NCBI GenBank assembly: GCA_018881555.1
Contig: JACAXG010000024.1
Location: 8,207,729-8,271,728 of the forward strand
Direction: 5' to 3'
DNA: 64,000 bases
Source of the DNA: Amblyornis subalaris
Taxonomy: Eukaryota; Chordata; Aves; Passeriformes; Ptilonorhynchidae
Shown here: positions 12,735 to 23,386 of the stretch, one piece after another
How positions within the stretch are numbered: the first letter of the stretch is position 1
Layout of the letters: every line of letters starts with the position of its first letter
Program-made: the position numbers and the translations under genes
The notes under the pieces: generated by a model
The model's database searches: none
Seen by the model: only the letters and a program-made list of their open reading frames with translations
Told to the model about the DNA's origin: nothing

Positions 12735-13840
12735 AAATATGTGAGTCAACATTGCCACAGAAGCCAAAAAGGCTTCTGAAATCCACAATGTAAATCACTT
12801 AACTAAAGAAAGCAGAATTCTGAGTGGCAATTTTGTATCAACTGGACAACCTATTACAAATAAACAGAGGAAAAATTTAGAAACAGAAAAAAACAAGCCT
12901 ATGGACAAATTATGCTAAGAGACGGAACACTAGTGAGCAGCATGGAAAACCGGTGATGATGAGAGAGTCAGCAGTCAGAGCCAAAACCCAAATCATTTCA
13001 TATCACAAACAGAGCTGTGAAAAATCTTTGTACAATGTAAAACCAGTGCAGTTTCAGGTAAAGAGCAAAAGCTCTAAAAGAAACTAGTAACAAAAAGCTG
13101 GAATTGGTGAGGTTATCAGTAAAATCACCAAACTGTTAAAACCCGTATGAGACAGGGAAGCTTTGTCATCAACATGAAAGCAGCACTTCATTCAAAATGA
13201 CAAGGATGACCCAAGCATATGTAGAAACTATGCAGGCTTTGGGGTCCCTTCAGTCTTCTCCAAAGGCAGAACTGACTTAAACAGAATTAATGAACTAAGG
13301 CAAAAGTAAAGAAAGATCAAGACATGGTTCTTTCTAAAAAAACAAGGGCCCACCAGATTTTTACCCTAAGAATAGTCATCAAAGAGATAATTGAATAGCA
13401 AAAGCCACCAAACTTCACATATTTTAAGAAAGCTTTTGACAGGCTTCAGCATCAATGTCATCTTGAAGTACTATGAAATCCAAGAAAAATAATAGACCTG
13501 AAAACTCTTCTGGCAGGGCATAGTCTTACAGTTTAAGTAAACATAACTTCAGTGAACAGTTTAACAGAAATGAGTGTCAAATAAAAAGGTCTTGTTTCAC
13601 CTTTGTATCAGTGCCTGCTTCATTGTGAGAATGCATAATTACATGAGAAAGTATTTATCATTTGGCTTATATAGCACCAGATAGCTTAATAACAGCAAGC
13701 TTGATTTGGATTTTGCTGATGATGCTGTCACCACCTTACCATCATAGAGCTTCTCCAATAATAACCAAAAATCTAGGGAGAACTCACCAATTTGCAGTTC
13801 AAATTGTTTGCAAGATATCATCAAGAGTGGTAAAGGATGA
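12735..13840 (+). mobile_element. Non-CR1 LINE reverse transcriptase relic
   Basis: Three-frame reading gives, in the right order for a LINE ORF2, a pre-RT linker ('ATEAKKASEIHNVNHL', about 12750), the RT start ('DDPSICRNYAGFGVPSVFSK', about 13210), a helix block ('RIVIKEIIE', stop, 'QKPPNFTYF', about 13370), motif A ('KKAFDRLQH', about 13430) and the catalytic-site motif 'LDLDFADD' (about 13703-13726). Frameshifts and stops separate these, so no protein can be made. The motif set is that of an endonuclease-RT type non-LTR element and is not CR1, whose 3' end is absent here. I cannot assign the clade. Ancient LINEs and horizontally acquired elements are both possible. Confidence 0.7.
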
Positions 13841-14820
13841 GATAAAAGAGAGATAAACCAGAAGAGGTTTAATTAGGCAACACAGCAACAGCTTTCCCCA
13901 CCTTAAACACTTGCAGTTTATCATGGCTTGGATTTGCAGGCATATCAAAAGCTGTATCCAGTCAGAGTTCTATCTGCTCATAAATCCTGTTAATCGCTGG
14001 GCAACACTTAGTATATGTACATTGTGTACTGAATTATGAACTTGCATTTCGTATTCATCACAGTGAAATAATATATTTACAGCCTTGAGAAACACATTCC
14101 ACGTCAAGAGTTATGCATTGACTATGTAATCTGAGCTAAATGAAATTGAGAAAGGGCTGGAGGAGGATCTGGAAGGCAAGGCATTTTTCCATCAAATTAC
14201 CTTAGGAATGTCCCTTAATTTGGTGAGCGAATAATTATTTACTTACTTAATAATGCATTGCCATAGGTAGGTCTACAATATACATTAGAAAAAATGTGTT
14301 AGCTGTTCCCTCAATATTTCCATGAACTTACAAACAAAACTGTTGAGACTACATGGAGGAGAGGTTAAACCTCCAGTAGGAGCAAAACATACTTGGACTC
14401 CTCCATGCAAACAGTGTGTGTAACAGGAGAGTTGGATTAATACAGCACTGGGCCTCACGTTTAAGTGTCAGACTCATGGTATTCCCCACTGCTTCTGATT
14501 TTAACATGTAATGAAAGTGGACTAACATTTTTTCTAGGTCAAAATCACTATGTGATATGGGTAGACTTCCATTTTGCAGTGGTAGAAAGTAAGCAGAAGA
14601 ATTGATTACATCTTTCAAGAAAGGTTTACCCCATTGTTTCTCCCTGGCATACAAACTCAGAATGGCTTTTTCTAATCCTGCTTGCTATCCAAGATGAAGT
14701 CAGCCAGTTCATGAAGAGGGAAACAGTTTGGTGGGATTTATGGAATTGATTAATTAGTATCAGTCAGTGAGCTGGAAATGCAAAAGTGTACATTTTAAAA
14801 CTTTCTGTTCAACACTAACA
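13841..14820. other. No feature seen
   Basis: AT-rich sequence. A remnant of the LINE 3' end could lie in the first 200 bases but cannot be recognised. Confidence 0.4.
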
Positions 14821-15757
14821 CAGACTCACAGAATGGTTAAAGTTGGCAGGCACCTCTGGAAATCATCTTATTCAATCCCTTTGCTCAAGCCAGGTCAGAG
14901 CTGGTTACCCAGGACTGTACCCATATGATTTTTATCATGGCTCCAAGGATGGAGACTCCACAGCTCCTCTGGGCAACCTGTGCCGGTGCTCAGTCACCCA
15001 CACAGCAAAAACTGTTTCCTGATGTTCAGAGCAACCCTCCTGTGTTTCAGTGTGTGCCCATGGCCTCTGGTCTGGGCTCTGGGCACTGCCGAGGAGAGCC
15101 TGGTTCCATCCTCTTTGCACTCTCCCTTCAGGTATTTATTTACATTGGTGAGATCCCTCCAAGCCATCTCTTCTCTGGGATGAACAGTCCTAGCTCTCAG
15201 TCTTTCCACACATGTGAGGGGCTCTGGTCTCTTCATCATCCTTGTGGCCCTTCATTGAACTCTGTCCATTATGCCCATGTCTCTCCTGCACCAAGGAGCC
15301 CAGAACTGGACACAGTGCTCCAGGTGTGGCCTCACCAGCACTGAGAAAGGATCAAGGATCACCTCCCTCTACCTGCTGGCTATACTTTGTCTAGTGCAGT
15401 CCAGGATGCTAGTGGCCTTCTTTGCAGCAAGTGCGTACTGCAGGCACATGTTCAGCCTGGAGTTCACCAGGACACCCTGGGGGTCCTTCTCTGGAAGGGG
15501 TCCTTCAGCCCCTCAGCTGCTTTTAGCATATACTGGTGCCTGGGTTGCCNCTCCCCAGGGGCAGAACTCTGTGGTTTTTGTTGAACTTCCTGAGGTTCCT
15601 GTCAGCCCATTTCTCCAGCCTGTCGAGGTCCCTCTGGAAGGCAGCATCACNCTCTGGTGCATCAGCCACTCCTCCCAGCTTGGTGTCATCTGCAAACTTA
15701 CCAAGAGTTCACTCTTTTCCCCCTTCCTGAGCATTAATGGAGATGTTAGACAGACAC
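14821..15757 (-). mobile_element. CR1 LINE fragment, about 0.94 kb, antisense
   Basis: Read on the minus strand, this is a long piece of the CR1 3' region. It includes the 3' end block (14821-14860, 'cagactcacagaatggtta') and internal blocks such as 'ggcctcaccagcactgag' (about 15328-15345) and 'ttcaccaggacaccctggg' (about 15464-15482). The open frames on both strands (for example 15271-15777 +) come from the CR1 sequence and are not genes. The 5' end is truncated near 15757. Confidence 0.9.
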
Positions 15758-17509
15758 TAGACTTACTGCTGTATTGAATGGATTCTTTTATTTGTCAAAT
15801 TTCTGACTATAGTCTACTTTCATAAAATCAAAACCAAGTAAATACTTTCAAATGCCATTTTTATAATGGATTGCTTTTGATAAGCACTAGATGGCTAAGA
15901 ACTAACTCTCAGAAGTGTGGGGTAGCTGTTCTGTTTTTATAAGACCTCATGACTACATAAAACTGTGCTTCTCATGGATTCTCAAGAGTTCTTTCTCTTT
16001 AAAATTCAGGTGTCCTTCATGCTATTTCGTGCTCTCTGTTCAACCGCCAATCGAACAGACCTATTATAGATTCATATTTTTAGGATGTGACTCACGATTA
16101 TTTTAAAAAAATCATTATTCAGGTAATGTAACATAATGTATTCTAGAGACTCTGCAGTTAGAGGAAACTGCTACCACTAGTGTCATTTGAGTAGTTCTGT
16201 ATTGGTATCTTTTGCTTTAGTTCATTGATCCTTAGGCTGTGTACTTCCAGGAGTCTCAGATAGGGATTCTGACTTACAAGCTAATAATGAGTTTCAAAAA
16301 TGCATTGTCAATGTCATCCTTACTTTGTGATAAAGGGGAAAAAGCTGTAAAGAACAGGGAAAAAGGANCTATTTTTTTTCTTGAGCTCATGGCAAAAAAA
16401 TACTGCAGATAATGTTATTGCTGATTCAGGGTCAACTGCCAGATGCATTAAATAAACTGAGATTTCATGAAGCTGTTTATTGTCTTTCCTTTAATTCATC
16501 AGGATGACTTCTGCCCTCTGGCCCTTGACAATACCTGACTCACACTGGCATTTCAGCTTTGAAGAAGATAAACCCCTAACGCTGTTTTATCTGCAGCACT
16601 GCTTTGGCTTCAAGTATGTACCTCCAGAGAAATTGATAGCATGCCTAATTTTTCAGGCTCCCTGGAATTAATTTTAAATGGCAAAAACCCCTCCAAATTA
16701 AAACAATGAGGTTTATTCAAAGATGACAGAGTTACATTTTCATTTAAAATGGAAATAAAAGTAAGAACCATGGACTTGGAGCATGCATAGCCTTAGGCTT
16801 TGATAGTGTCCGAGGCTACCTTCCCANCTCTGTTTATATCCAGGTTTCCCAATTGCTCTTGAATGTCAATGAAGCTTTTAAGTCCACCACAAAAATCCCC
16901 TGTTTTCAGAGGACCTCTCCTGAGGTGCTGCCTTAGGTGTCTCAGAGATCTCTTAAGCTTACCTGAGAATGACTGCCTTGAAGGGTAGAGGAATAATTCA
17001 GGAAATCCATTCCTCTTGTCATATTTATCTTTTGTTTTAAGAAGTCTTTTGAGTAATAGACTTACTCTGTTTTACAAATCACACAATAAATGTGGGGGGT
17101 TTTCACTGCGTACCTGGTTTACTGTTATTTCAGGCAGGGGGTGTCCACATTTGCATAATAAAATGGGATGCCAATTTTGAGCGGCATCCTATCTCAAAAT
17201 ATCTGCATCCAGATTTTCAGCAATCCATAAATGGCAAGTGCTCTGAAGAGAGGTTTTGCCTTTAGTAATAAAGGAGAAGTCCCAATTCTTCATAGTTCAA
17301 AATGTCTCTAGACAAAACAACCTTCAACAAGTGACATTTCAGTAATACAGAACTCTAATTTGGGCACTCTAATGTAAATTCAACTTTTGACTATTCTTTG
17401 TTTTTTTCACTCATTTCTATGTATTTTTTTTTTCAGACTTGAACAAGGTTTGCTGCTTCAAAGTTTGTTCCTTTGTAACTTTTTTTGCCAGCAACCCCCA
17501 AAACAAATG
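15758..17509. other. No gene seen; possible noncoding conserved-type sequence
   Basis: No repeat family identified. About 16430-16760 is free of low-complexity runs and rich in AT-type motifs, as many bird regulatory elements are. That is only an impression and needs cross-species alignment. Confidence 0.3.
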
Positions 17510-17587
17510 GGTTACCCTATGGTAATAAATAGGTAACCCTATGGTAATAAATAGGTAATCCTATGGTAATAAATAGGTAACCCTACC
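17510..17587. repeat. 22-bp tandem repeat, 3.5 copies
   Basis: The unit 'ggtaaccctatggtaataaa' plus 'ta' repeats at 17510, 17532, 17554 and (partly) 17576 with only one or two changes. Such near-identity points to a recent expansion. Confidence 0.9.
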
Positions 17588-17762
17588 TCAGATGTGGGGA
17601 GTGGGGTGATTGGGGGCTGGTAAGAATCCACTTGTAGTTTAGATTTCAGTGCTTGTAGCAAAAGTAAAAAATCTGATTTTCCCCAAAAGTAGGGTCAAAT
17701 GATGAGTTTATTNTCCATAAACATACCTTTTTTTTGTTGTAAAAGGAAATGTTTAGCTACAT

Positions 17763-17841
17763 TAGACAAGAGGAAATGGTTTTAAACCGAGACTAGGTTT
17801 AGGTCGGATTTGAGCAAGAAATTCTGCCCTGTGAGGGTGAC
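17763..17841 (+). mobile_element. CR1 LINE fragment, left part split by the LTR
   Basis: The string 'aagaggaaatggttttaaac' and then 'aggtttaggtcggattt' and 'aagaaattct' follow the plus-strand CR1 consensus. The match stops at the LTR start and resumes at 18898, so this and the fragment there are one CR1 copy interrupted by the insertion at 17842-18892. Confidence 0.8.
17837..17841. repeat. Target-site duplication gtgac (left)
   Basis: The five bases directly before the LTR equal the five directly after it (18893-18897, gtgac). Five bases is the usual class III (ERVL) duplication length. Confidence 0.85.
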
Positions 17842-18892
17842 TGTTATGGGTTAGGAAAAAAAAAAAAGTAATTAAAAAGTTGTTTCCTTTCCCNCCCCGG
17901 GGTACCAGGGAGGCTGTGTAGTTGNGGAGGGGCTGGCCGGGCATTGATGGGCGATACTTAAGAACAAAAGGGAGTTATCTGTTCAGCTGCACTCCACGGT
18001 AATGACGCAGAATGGACGGTACTTAAGGACAAAAGGGACAACTTGCCCAGCCCAGAAGCCAGGACAATTCCCTCGATTAAAGAAAACAGAGACTTGGAAA
18101 TACTGAAGGGGGATGTTTCCTTAGAGGCTGAAACANCTCGGGAGGACTACCAGAGACTTAGGGGAGAGGTGGGTGGAGACNGGGGCTTGCCTCACTCCCC
18201 ACTCTGCGTTCGGTGAGGGCGGTCGTGTCTGCAGCGAGTGCCGGTTTTTTTCGCTCCGGGAACACTGCTACACTGCGACGCCTCCACCGGCTGGCTCCAG
18301 AGCACGGATACACTGTGACATCTCCGAGGGTCCCGCCGCGGCACAGGGTTCAGAGTTACGCTGTGACCAACCTCCAGCCGGAGCTGTTCGTCTCGGCTGT
18401 TTCCTGCCTTCTGCTGGTCTGTCGGTGAGTGATACCGAGATCCATCGCTCCCCAGTCAACCCTGCCTNNNNNNNNNNNNNNNNNNNNNNNNNNNNNNNNN
18501 NNNNNNNNNNNNNNNNNNNNNNNNNNNNNNNNNNNNNNNNNNNNNNNNNNNNNNNNNNNNNNNNNNNNNNNNNNNNNNNNNNNNNNNNNNNNNNNNNNNN
18601 NNNNNNNNNNNNNNNNNNNNNNNNNNNNNNNNNNNNNNNNNNNNNNNNNNNNNNNNNNNNNNNNNNNNNNNNNNNNNNNNNNNNNNNNNNNNNNNNNNNN
18701 NNTTTATATATATATATATGTATATAATTTATATAACCCTAGTAAAGAACTGTTATTCTTTTTACCACATCTTTGCCTGAGAGCCCCGTAATTTCAAAGG
18801 TACAGTAATTTGGAGGAGGGAGGGGGTCATTCCTGTGCTCAAGGGAGGTTTCCCACCTTCCTTGACAGACACCTGTCCTTCAAACCAGGACA
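17842..18892 (+). mobile_element. ERVL-type solo LTR with intact ends and TSD
   Basis: It starts TGTTATGGGTTAGG and ends CAGGACA, the same termini as the LTRs of the provirus at 51698-59015, and aligns with them over the whole readable length. It keeps the block around 'gagttatctgttcagctgc' that the provirus 5' LTR lacks. Near the 3' end are a TA-rich stretch and an AGTAAA poly(A)-like hexamer (about 18740). Both ends are flanked by gtgac. There is an N block at 18468-18702 that covers roughly the expected LTR interior (about 266 bp in the provirus 3' LTR). Open frames running through the N block are artefacts. Confidence 0.9.
18468..18702. other. Assembly gap (235 N) inside the LTR
   Basis: A run of 235 unknown bases. 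The left flank is LTR interior and the right flank is the LTR TA-rich end, so the missing part should be LTR. A collapsed longer insertion is not excluded. Confidence 0.95.
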
Positions 18893-18897
18893 GTGAC
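18893..18897. repeat. Target-site duplication gtgac (right)
   Basis: Copy of 17837-17841, directly after the CA end of the LTR. Confidence 0.85.
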
Positions 18898-19066
18898 ACA
18901 GGTTGCCCAGAGAAGCTGTGGTTGCCCAAACCCTCGATGTGTTCAAGGCCGGGTTGGATGGAGCTTGGAGCAACCTGGTCTAGTGGAAGGCGGCCCTGCC
19001 CATGGCAGGGGGTTGGAACAGGTTCATCTTTAAGGTGTCTTCCAAACCATTCTGTGATTTGTGATT
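18898..19066 (+). mobile_element. CR1 LINE fragment, right part with 3' end
   Basis: It begins 'acaggttgcccagagaagct', continues with 'ggatggagcttggagcaacc' and 'ccatggcagggggttggaac', and ends at the 'ccattctgtgattt' tail, all in CR1 order on the plus strand. It continues the piece at 17763-17841. Confidence 0.9.
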
Positions 19067-20047
19067 TTAATAAAGCAGGTGTTCCCTGCTGATATAATTC
19101 CCAGAAAGGGGTCAGTAGGAATGCTTTACTTGTAATCTGAGGGGATCTATTGTTTTATTTCAGTGTTAGCAACACTCCAGCTGGGCTGTAACACAGAAGA
19201 ATGTTCCTGCCAGCTGACTCTTGTCAGTTACTTAAGACTTCCCAGAGCTGTAATTTGTTGAGCTCTTGGTCAACTTTGAGCTGAGATCACTTAGTGTTTT
19301 ACTCCCAGCACTTCAGCCTATGTTTTCACTTGCAGAATCCTCATNGCTTCCTTTCCAAACTGTAATCTTACAGGAAGTTATTGTACAGCTGGCTTTTGCA
19401 CCCTGACAGCAGCCGTATTTTACCAGTAAACCCCTTACTGGGGACACTGCTCATCTTCCTTTAAGAGAAATTCAAGATTTTGTTAATGCTAAAAAAGGTT
19501 TTTGGAAAGGTTTTGTTGAAAGACATTCTTCAAATGTGAAGTATTTTTATGCAGAATTATTATTTGAGTACATTTTATTGCTCTGCTTATTTCTCTACTG
19601 TGTGAAATTCTATCATTTAGGGAGTGCTTGGAAATCTTCTGAACAGTGTTTGTGACAAGCCTGAGGAATGGGTAATGAGCAACCTGAGGGAAAACAAGCC
19701 TTATGCAAGACAGATCCTCAGCTTCTCTCTTCCCTCTCCAAACAAAATCGTAACATCAGCATCTACTGATCACAGTATAAAATAATTTCTTTTGAAATCA
19801 CTCTTCCATGTCAGGTTTCTCTTCTGTTATAATACAGAAGGAGTGATACCCCTAATGAGAAATGCTACATGCGGCAGTGAGATCTGAGCCTGGGCTGAAA
19901 GGCAGGAGAAAATTAATTTTGATATAGAGCAAACATTCCGAGCATTGTGTTGGCTGAGGTAAATTGAGATGCCTAAACCACATTGATTAGAACCAGTCTG
20001 AAAGATTCATGTTTTTCAGGTAAAAAAAAAAGCAAAGAAAAAAAGAA
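19067..20047. other. No feature seen
   Basis: AT-rich sequence without a recognised repeat or exon. Confidence 0.45.
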
Positions 20048-20136
20048 GACCGTCCCTGCCNGTGGCAGGGGGTTGGAACTAGACGATCTTTAAGGTCCCT
20101 TCCAACCCGAACAATTCTGTAATACCATTCTACAAG
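20048..20136 (+). mobile_element. CR1 LINE 3'-end fragment
   Basis: Contains 'ggcagggggttggaactaga' and 'tctttaaggtcccttccaac', the standard CR1 3' end, followed by 'attctgtaataccattc' in place of the terminal octamer repeats. It is about 90 bp and severely 5'-truncated. Confidence 0.9.
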
Positions 20137-21924
20137 ACGCTTTGGGATATCAAAACCTTTCTTTCCTGTTAGGATACCTATTGTGTTCAGGACAACTTGT
20201 CACCTGTTATAGCTTATTTTAAAGCTACTGGATGAACTTAAGGAGTTTCTTAAGAAGAAATGCATTAGAAGGGATTCAAATGTAAATGCAGGGCTGGATT
20301 GCAGTTTGGGGTGTGTGCTGTCAGTGGTAGGCAAGAACAAAGCAGTGATAAGATAGAAAGAGATGAATATTTAGCTATGAAATACTGTGAGTACAGCACT
20401 GTTGACCGTTTCTGCATTCCAGTCCACCTCCTTTTAGGCTTTGGCTTCATGAGAAACCTCTGTAGAATACACAAAGATCTGAAAATCAAATGCACCATTC
20501 TGCACAATTTTTTTGCTCAACACAGTACATGTCCCTTCTATATTTTAAAAAAAATTCATTGGAATTAGACTAGATTTACTTAATGACCCTGCAAAAAACC
20601 ACTATTGTGTCATGAAAATGCAAGCAGGTAGCTAAGGTGAAACAAATTATCACCAATCAGCCTTGTTGCATACACATGGGCAAAAGAACCTCAGGGCAAA
20701 TGCTTTGAGTTTAATTCTGAAATCCTCAAATTAAATTTAGCAACAAGAAGTTTCTGGAGCCTAAAGAAGAAAGAACTTTTGGCATCTGGCCCCTAAATGA
20801 ATAGCTTGGCCTGAAGCATTTCTCACAGACTTAAATATGTACTTTTGAAAATCAAATCCTAGTGGGCACACCAAAATGTAACTTCAGGGTTCAGACTATA
20901 CTTTGCTATTGTTAAATATGCTGATAAATGCCTGTAATATAGAATCTCTCCCTGCTGTGGGGCTACCAGTTCTCTCACGGTCTACCCTGGGAATGCGTGG
21001 GGTGGTCTATCCCCATCTCTTTTCATAGAGCTGAGCATGTGCACACTGTCTGCCCCCAGGTATTGCCACAGGTGAGTGATTCCAGAGTTCAGAGGGAATG
21101 CAGAGTCTCTGCTGCACCACACACACTCTGCGGGGATCTCAATTCCTAGCTGCTCTCAGTGCCAGGACACAAGCCTGGACAGACTGGAAGTGAAGGGGTT
21201 AAAGCCAATGCCTTTGTCAGTCAGGTCAATCCTTTAATAATCGCTTTAGGCTTCATAAATTCAAATTCCCCTTTGAGCTGGGCCAAGGGAAAAAGATAGG
21301 GTGATGCATCTTTAAGTACTGAGGATGAGATCACCTCCTTTTTATAGAAACTGAAATCATCCAAAAGCTGCACAGCAGCAGGCTAAGCACGTTTCTCAAG
21401 CTGAATAAAAACAGCACTATCTGGGAATTTCTTTCCAAATAAAGAGAGCACATACCCAGCCAGCTCTTATCTTGAAATATGACTCTTAGACACTGCTTTT
21501 AATTCTTGGCAAGAATTGAGGGGTTTGACTGGTTTTATGTTATTAGTTCTCCAGTCATTTAACTCCATTTTTACAGTTGTGAAAGTGAAAACCAGATCCT
21601 TCTTTTTCCACTGGGTACGACTGAGAAATCATTATAACACTTTGAATCTCATCTCAGAGAGCAAAAGTCTGATGCAGTGATAGAGCAATTACTAGTTACA
21701 GAGGTAAAGCAATAAATCCCACATAGAAAATTAGCCTGCCCTAATACTGTGCATTATCATAAGGGCACATAAGAGAAAGAGTGAATATTGTTCATAAAAT
21801 AGACCTTGCCCCCCATGCAAGCACACACACAAAGTCATGTACACACACAGAGAGATATACAGTGTGAGTCATTAGTTGGTTGAACACTGCCAGGCAGAGG
21901 CCAGAATCAGGATTCCTGCAGGAG

Positions 21925-21975
21925 TGATGACATCACAGGGCATGTTTGCAGTCATGGTTTGCCCCCTATAAAAAC
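21925..21975 (+). promoter_or_regulatory. CRE/ATF-like site plus TATA-like box
   Basis: TGACATCA (21928-21935), one base from the consensus cAMP-response element, sits inside the longer near-palindrome tgatgacatcaca. About 30 bases downstream is 'cctataaaaacccc' (21965-21978), a good TATA box. The spacing suits a promoter, but no exon follows that I can identify. It could be a remnant of an LTR or chance. Confidence 0.25.
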
Positions 21976-23357
21976 CCCAAGAACATATTCTAAAATTAAA
22001 GTCCAGCAGGTACATCCATAAATCAGAGCAGTGCCTACATTTAACTACATGTTGTGCGACCTGAGTGACATCACTTTGTTCTGACTGTTCTGTACCTTGC
22101 GTTGCTTGTGTAAGTCACACTACCATCAGCTCTTTTTGTGGTTCTAATCTTAAGAAAGGTTTATTAGTTTCATGCAAGGACTGGATACGTTGTGATGTTT
22201 GTCTTTGACTGGTTTCAAACACTGTAGCTTTGCCTGGCAGCAGGGAAAGCTCACAGAGGGTGAAATAATTTGACCATATTCCTTCAGTGTTGGCCAGAAC
22301 TCAGGTTAGCAGTCTGTTCACTGGAGCCTTGTGCTCCTTGTGCCAGTTCAGAGGACAGGGTTCAAAGAGGATTTTAACACTTGGTGTAAGTGGGACTAAA
22401 GTGGGTGTGGAGTGAGGTGTGCTGAAGGTCTGAAAGTGTTAACTTGTGGAGTAAAAGGGTGACGAGATGAAGAACTGCTGTAGTGTTAAGTGCCTCAGGT
22501 CTGGACCCCATCTCTCTCAGTCACAGGTTCCCTGAGCCACAAAGAGCCATGTAGGGTGACAACTTTAAGGAAGCATTTCTCTTGGTCATTAATGAACCAG
22601 GACTATAACAACAAGAAAGGATACATACAGCACAAGGATACTTACTGGGCTGCTGGGTCCTCACATAGACCAGAAGGAATCTATGCAGCTCCCTAGCAAC
22701 ATCCATTTCAGGCACTCCCAAACTGCTTCCCTGCTTAGAGGCCCCACTCCTGTGTCCTTTCAGCTGTGCCCTGTGGATGAGTAACCAGTGGGACCAGCTG
22801 CCCCGGGAGACCTGGCTGTCCTGGGCCCTCTGCAGCATGGCTGGCTCCACACCAGCACTGAGTGAAGGGCTTCCCACACGGAATGCAGGAGCCTGTGGGA
22901 AAGCANAATTATACAGACCACTTTGCTAATTGGAAAGTGCTTCAAAAGCCAAGTCCTGCATTATCTTTTGCCGGAAATGTAAAGCAAGGAACTGGCCGAG
23001 AGATGTGAGCTCACCTGTTTTCTGAAACCTCTGTGTGTGTGTACAAACATGGACTCCGCAGCCAATGTTATTTTGATTTATTAGTGTATTTGCCGAGTTT
23101 TACTCTGCAGCACAGCGTTACAATGTGGTAGGTCCTGCTAGGAATGACATAGATCAGAGAACCACAAAATGAAAAACCTGATTACAATAGAATGTGAATT
23201 TCGTTTCAGAAATAGTGTATTGGTCTGTAGCTGTCCTTTCAGATTTCACTTTCATAAGCCTTTTAGAAATTCAGCTGTGAAATTTCAATCCACCTTCCTT
23301 AAAAGTCAAAACCCAAGTACATTGCATGCCATGAAAAGCAGATAGTGTATAACTATC

Positions 23358-23386
23358 TAATATAACTACACAAGATAGTTATATTA
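23358..23386. repeat. Perfect 11-bp inverted repeat, 7-nt loop
   Basis: taatataacta (23358-23368) and its exact reverse complement tagttatatta (23376-23386) flank the loop cacaaga. It is AT-rich, so the stem is weak and may be chance. Confidence 0.7.

Noticed and set aside
15271..15777. 168-codon plus-strand frame
   Set aside because: It is the antisense of a CR1 3' region and contains no protein domain.
17510..17587. CRISPR-like regularly spaced repeat
   Set aside because: The units are directly adjacent with no spacers, and the genome is a vertebrate.
18173..18727. 184-codon frame through the N block
   Set aside because: Most residues are unknown; it is LTR sequence plus a gap.
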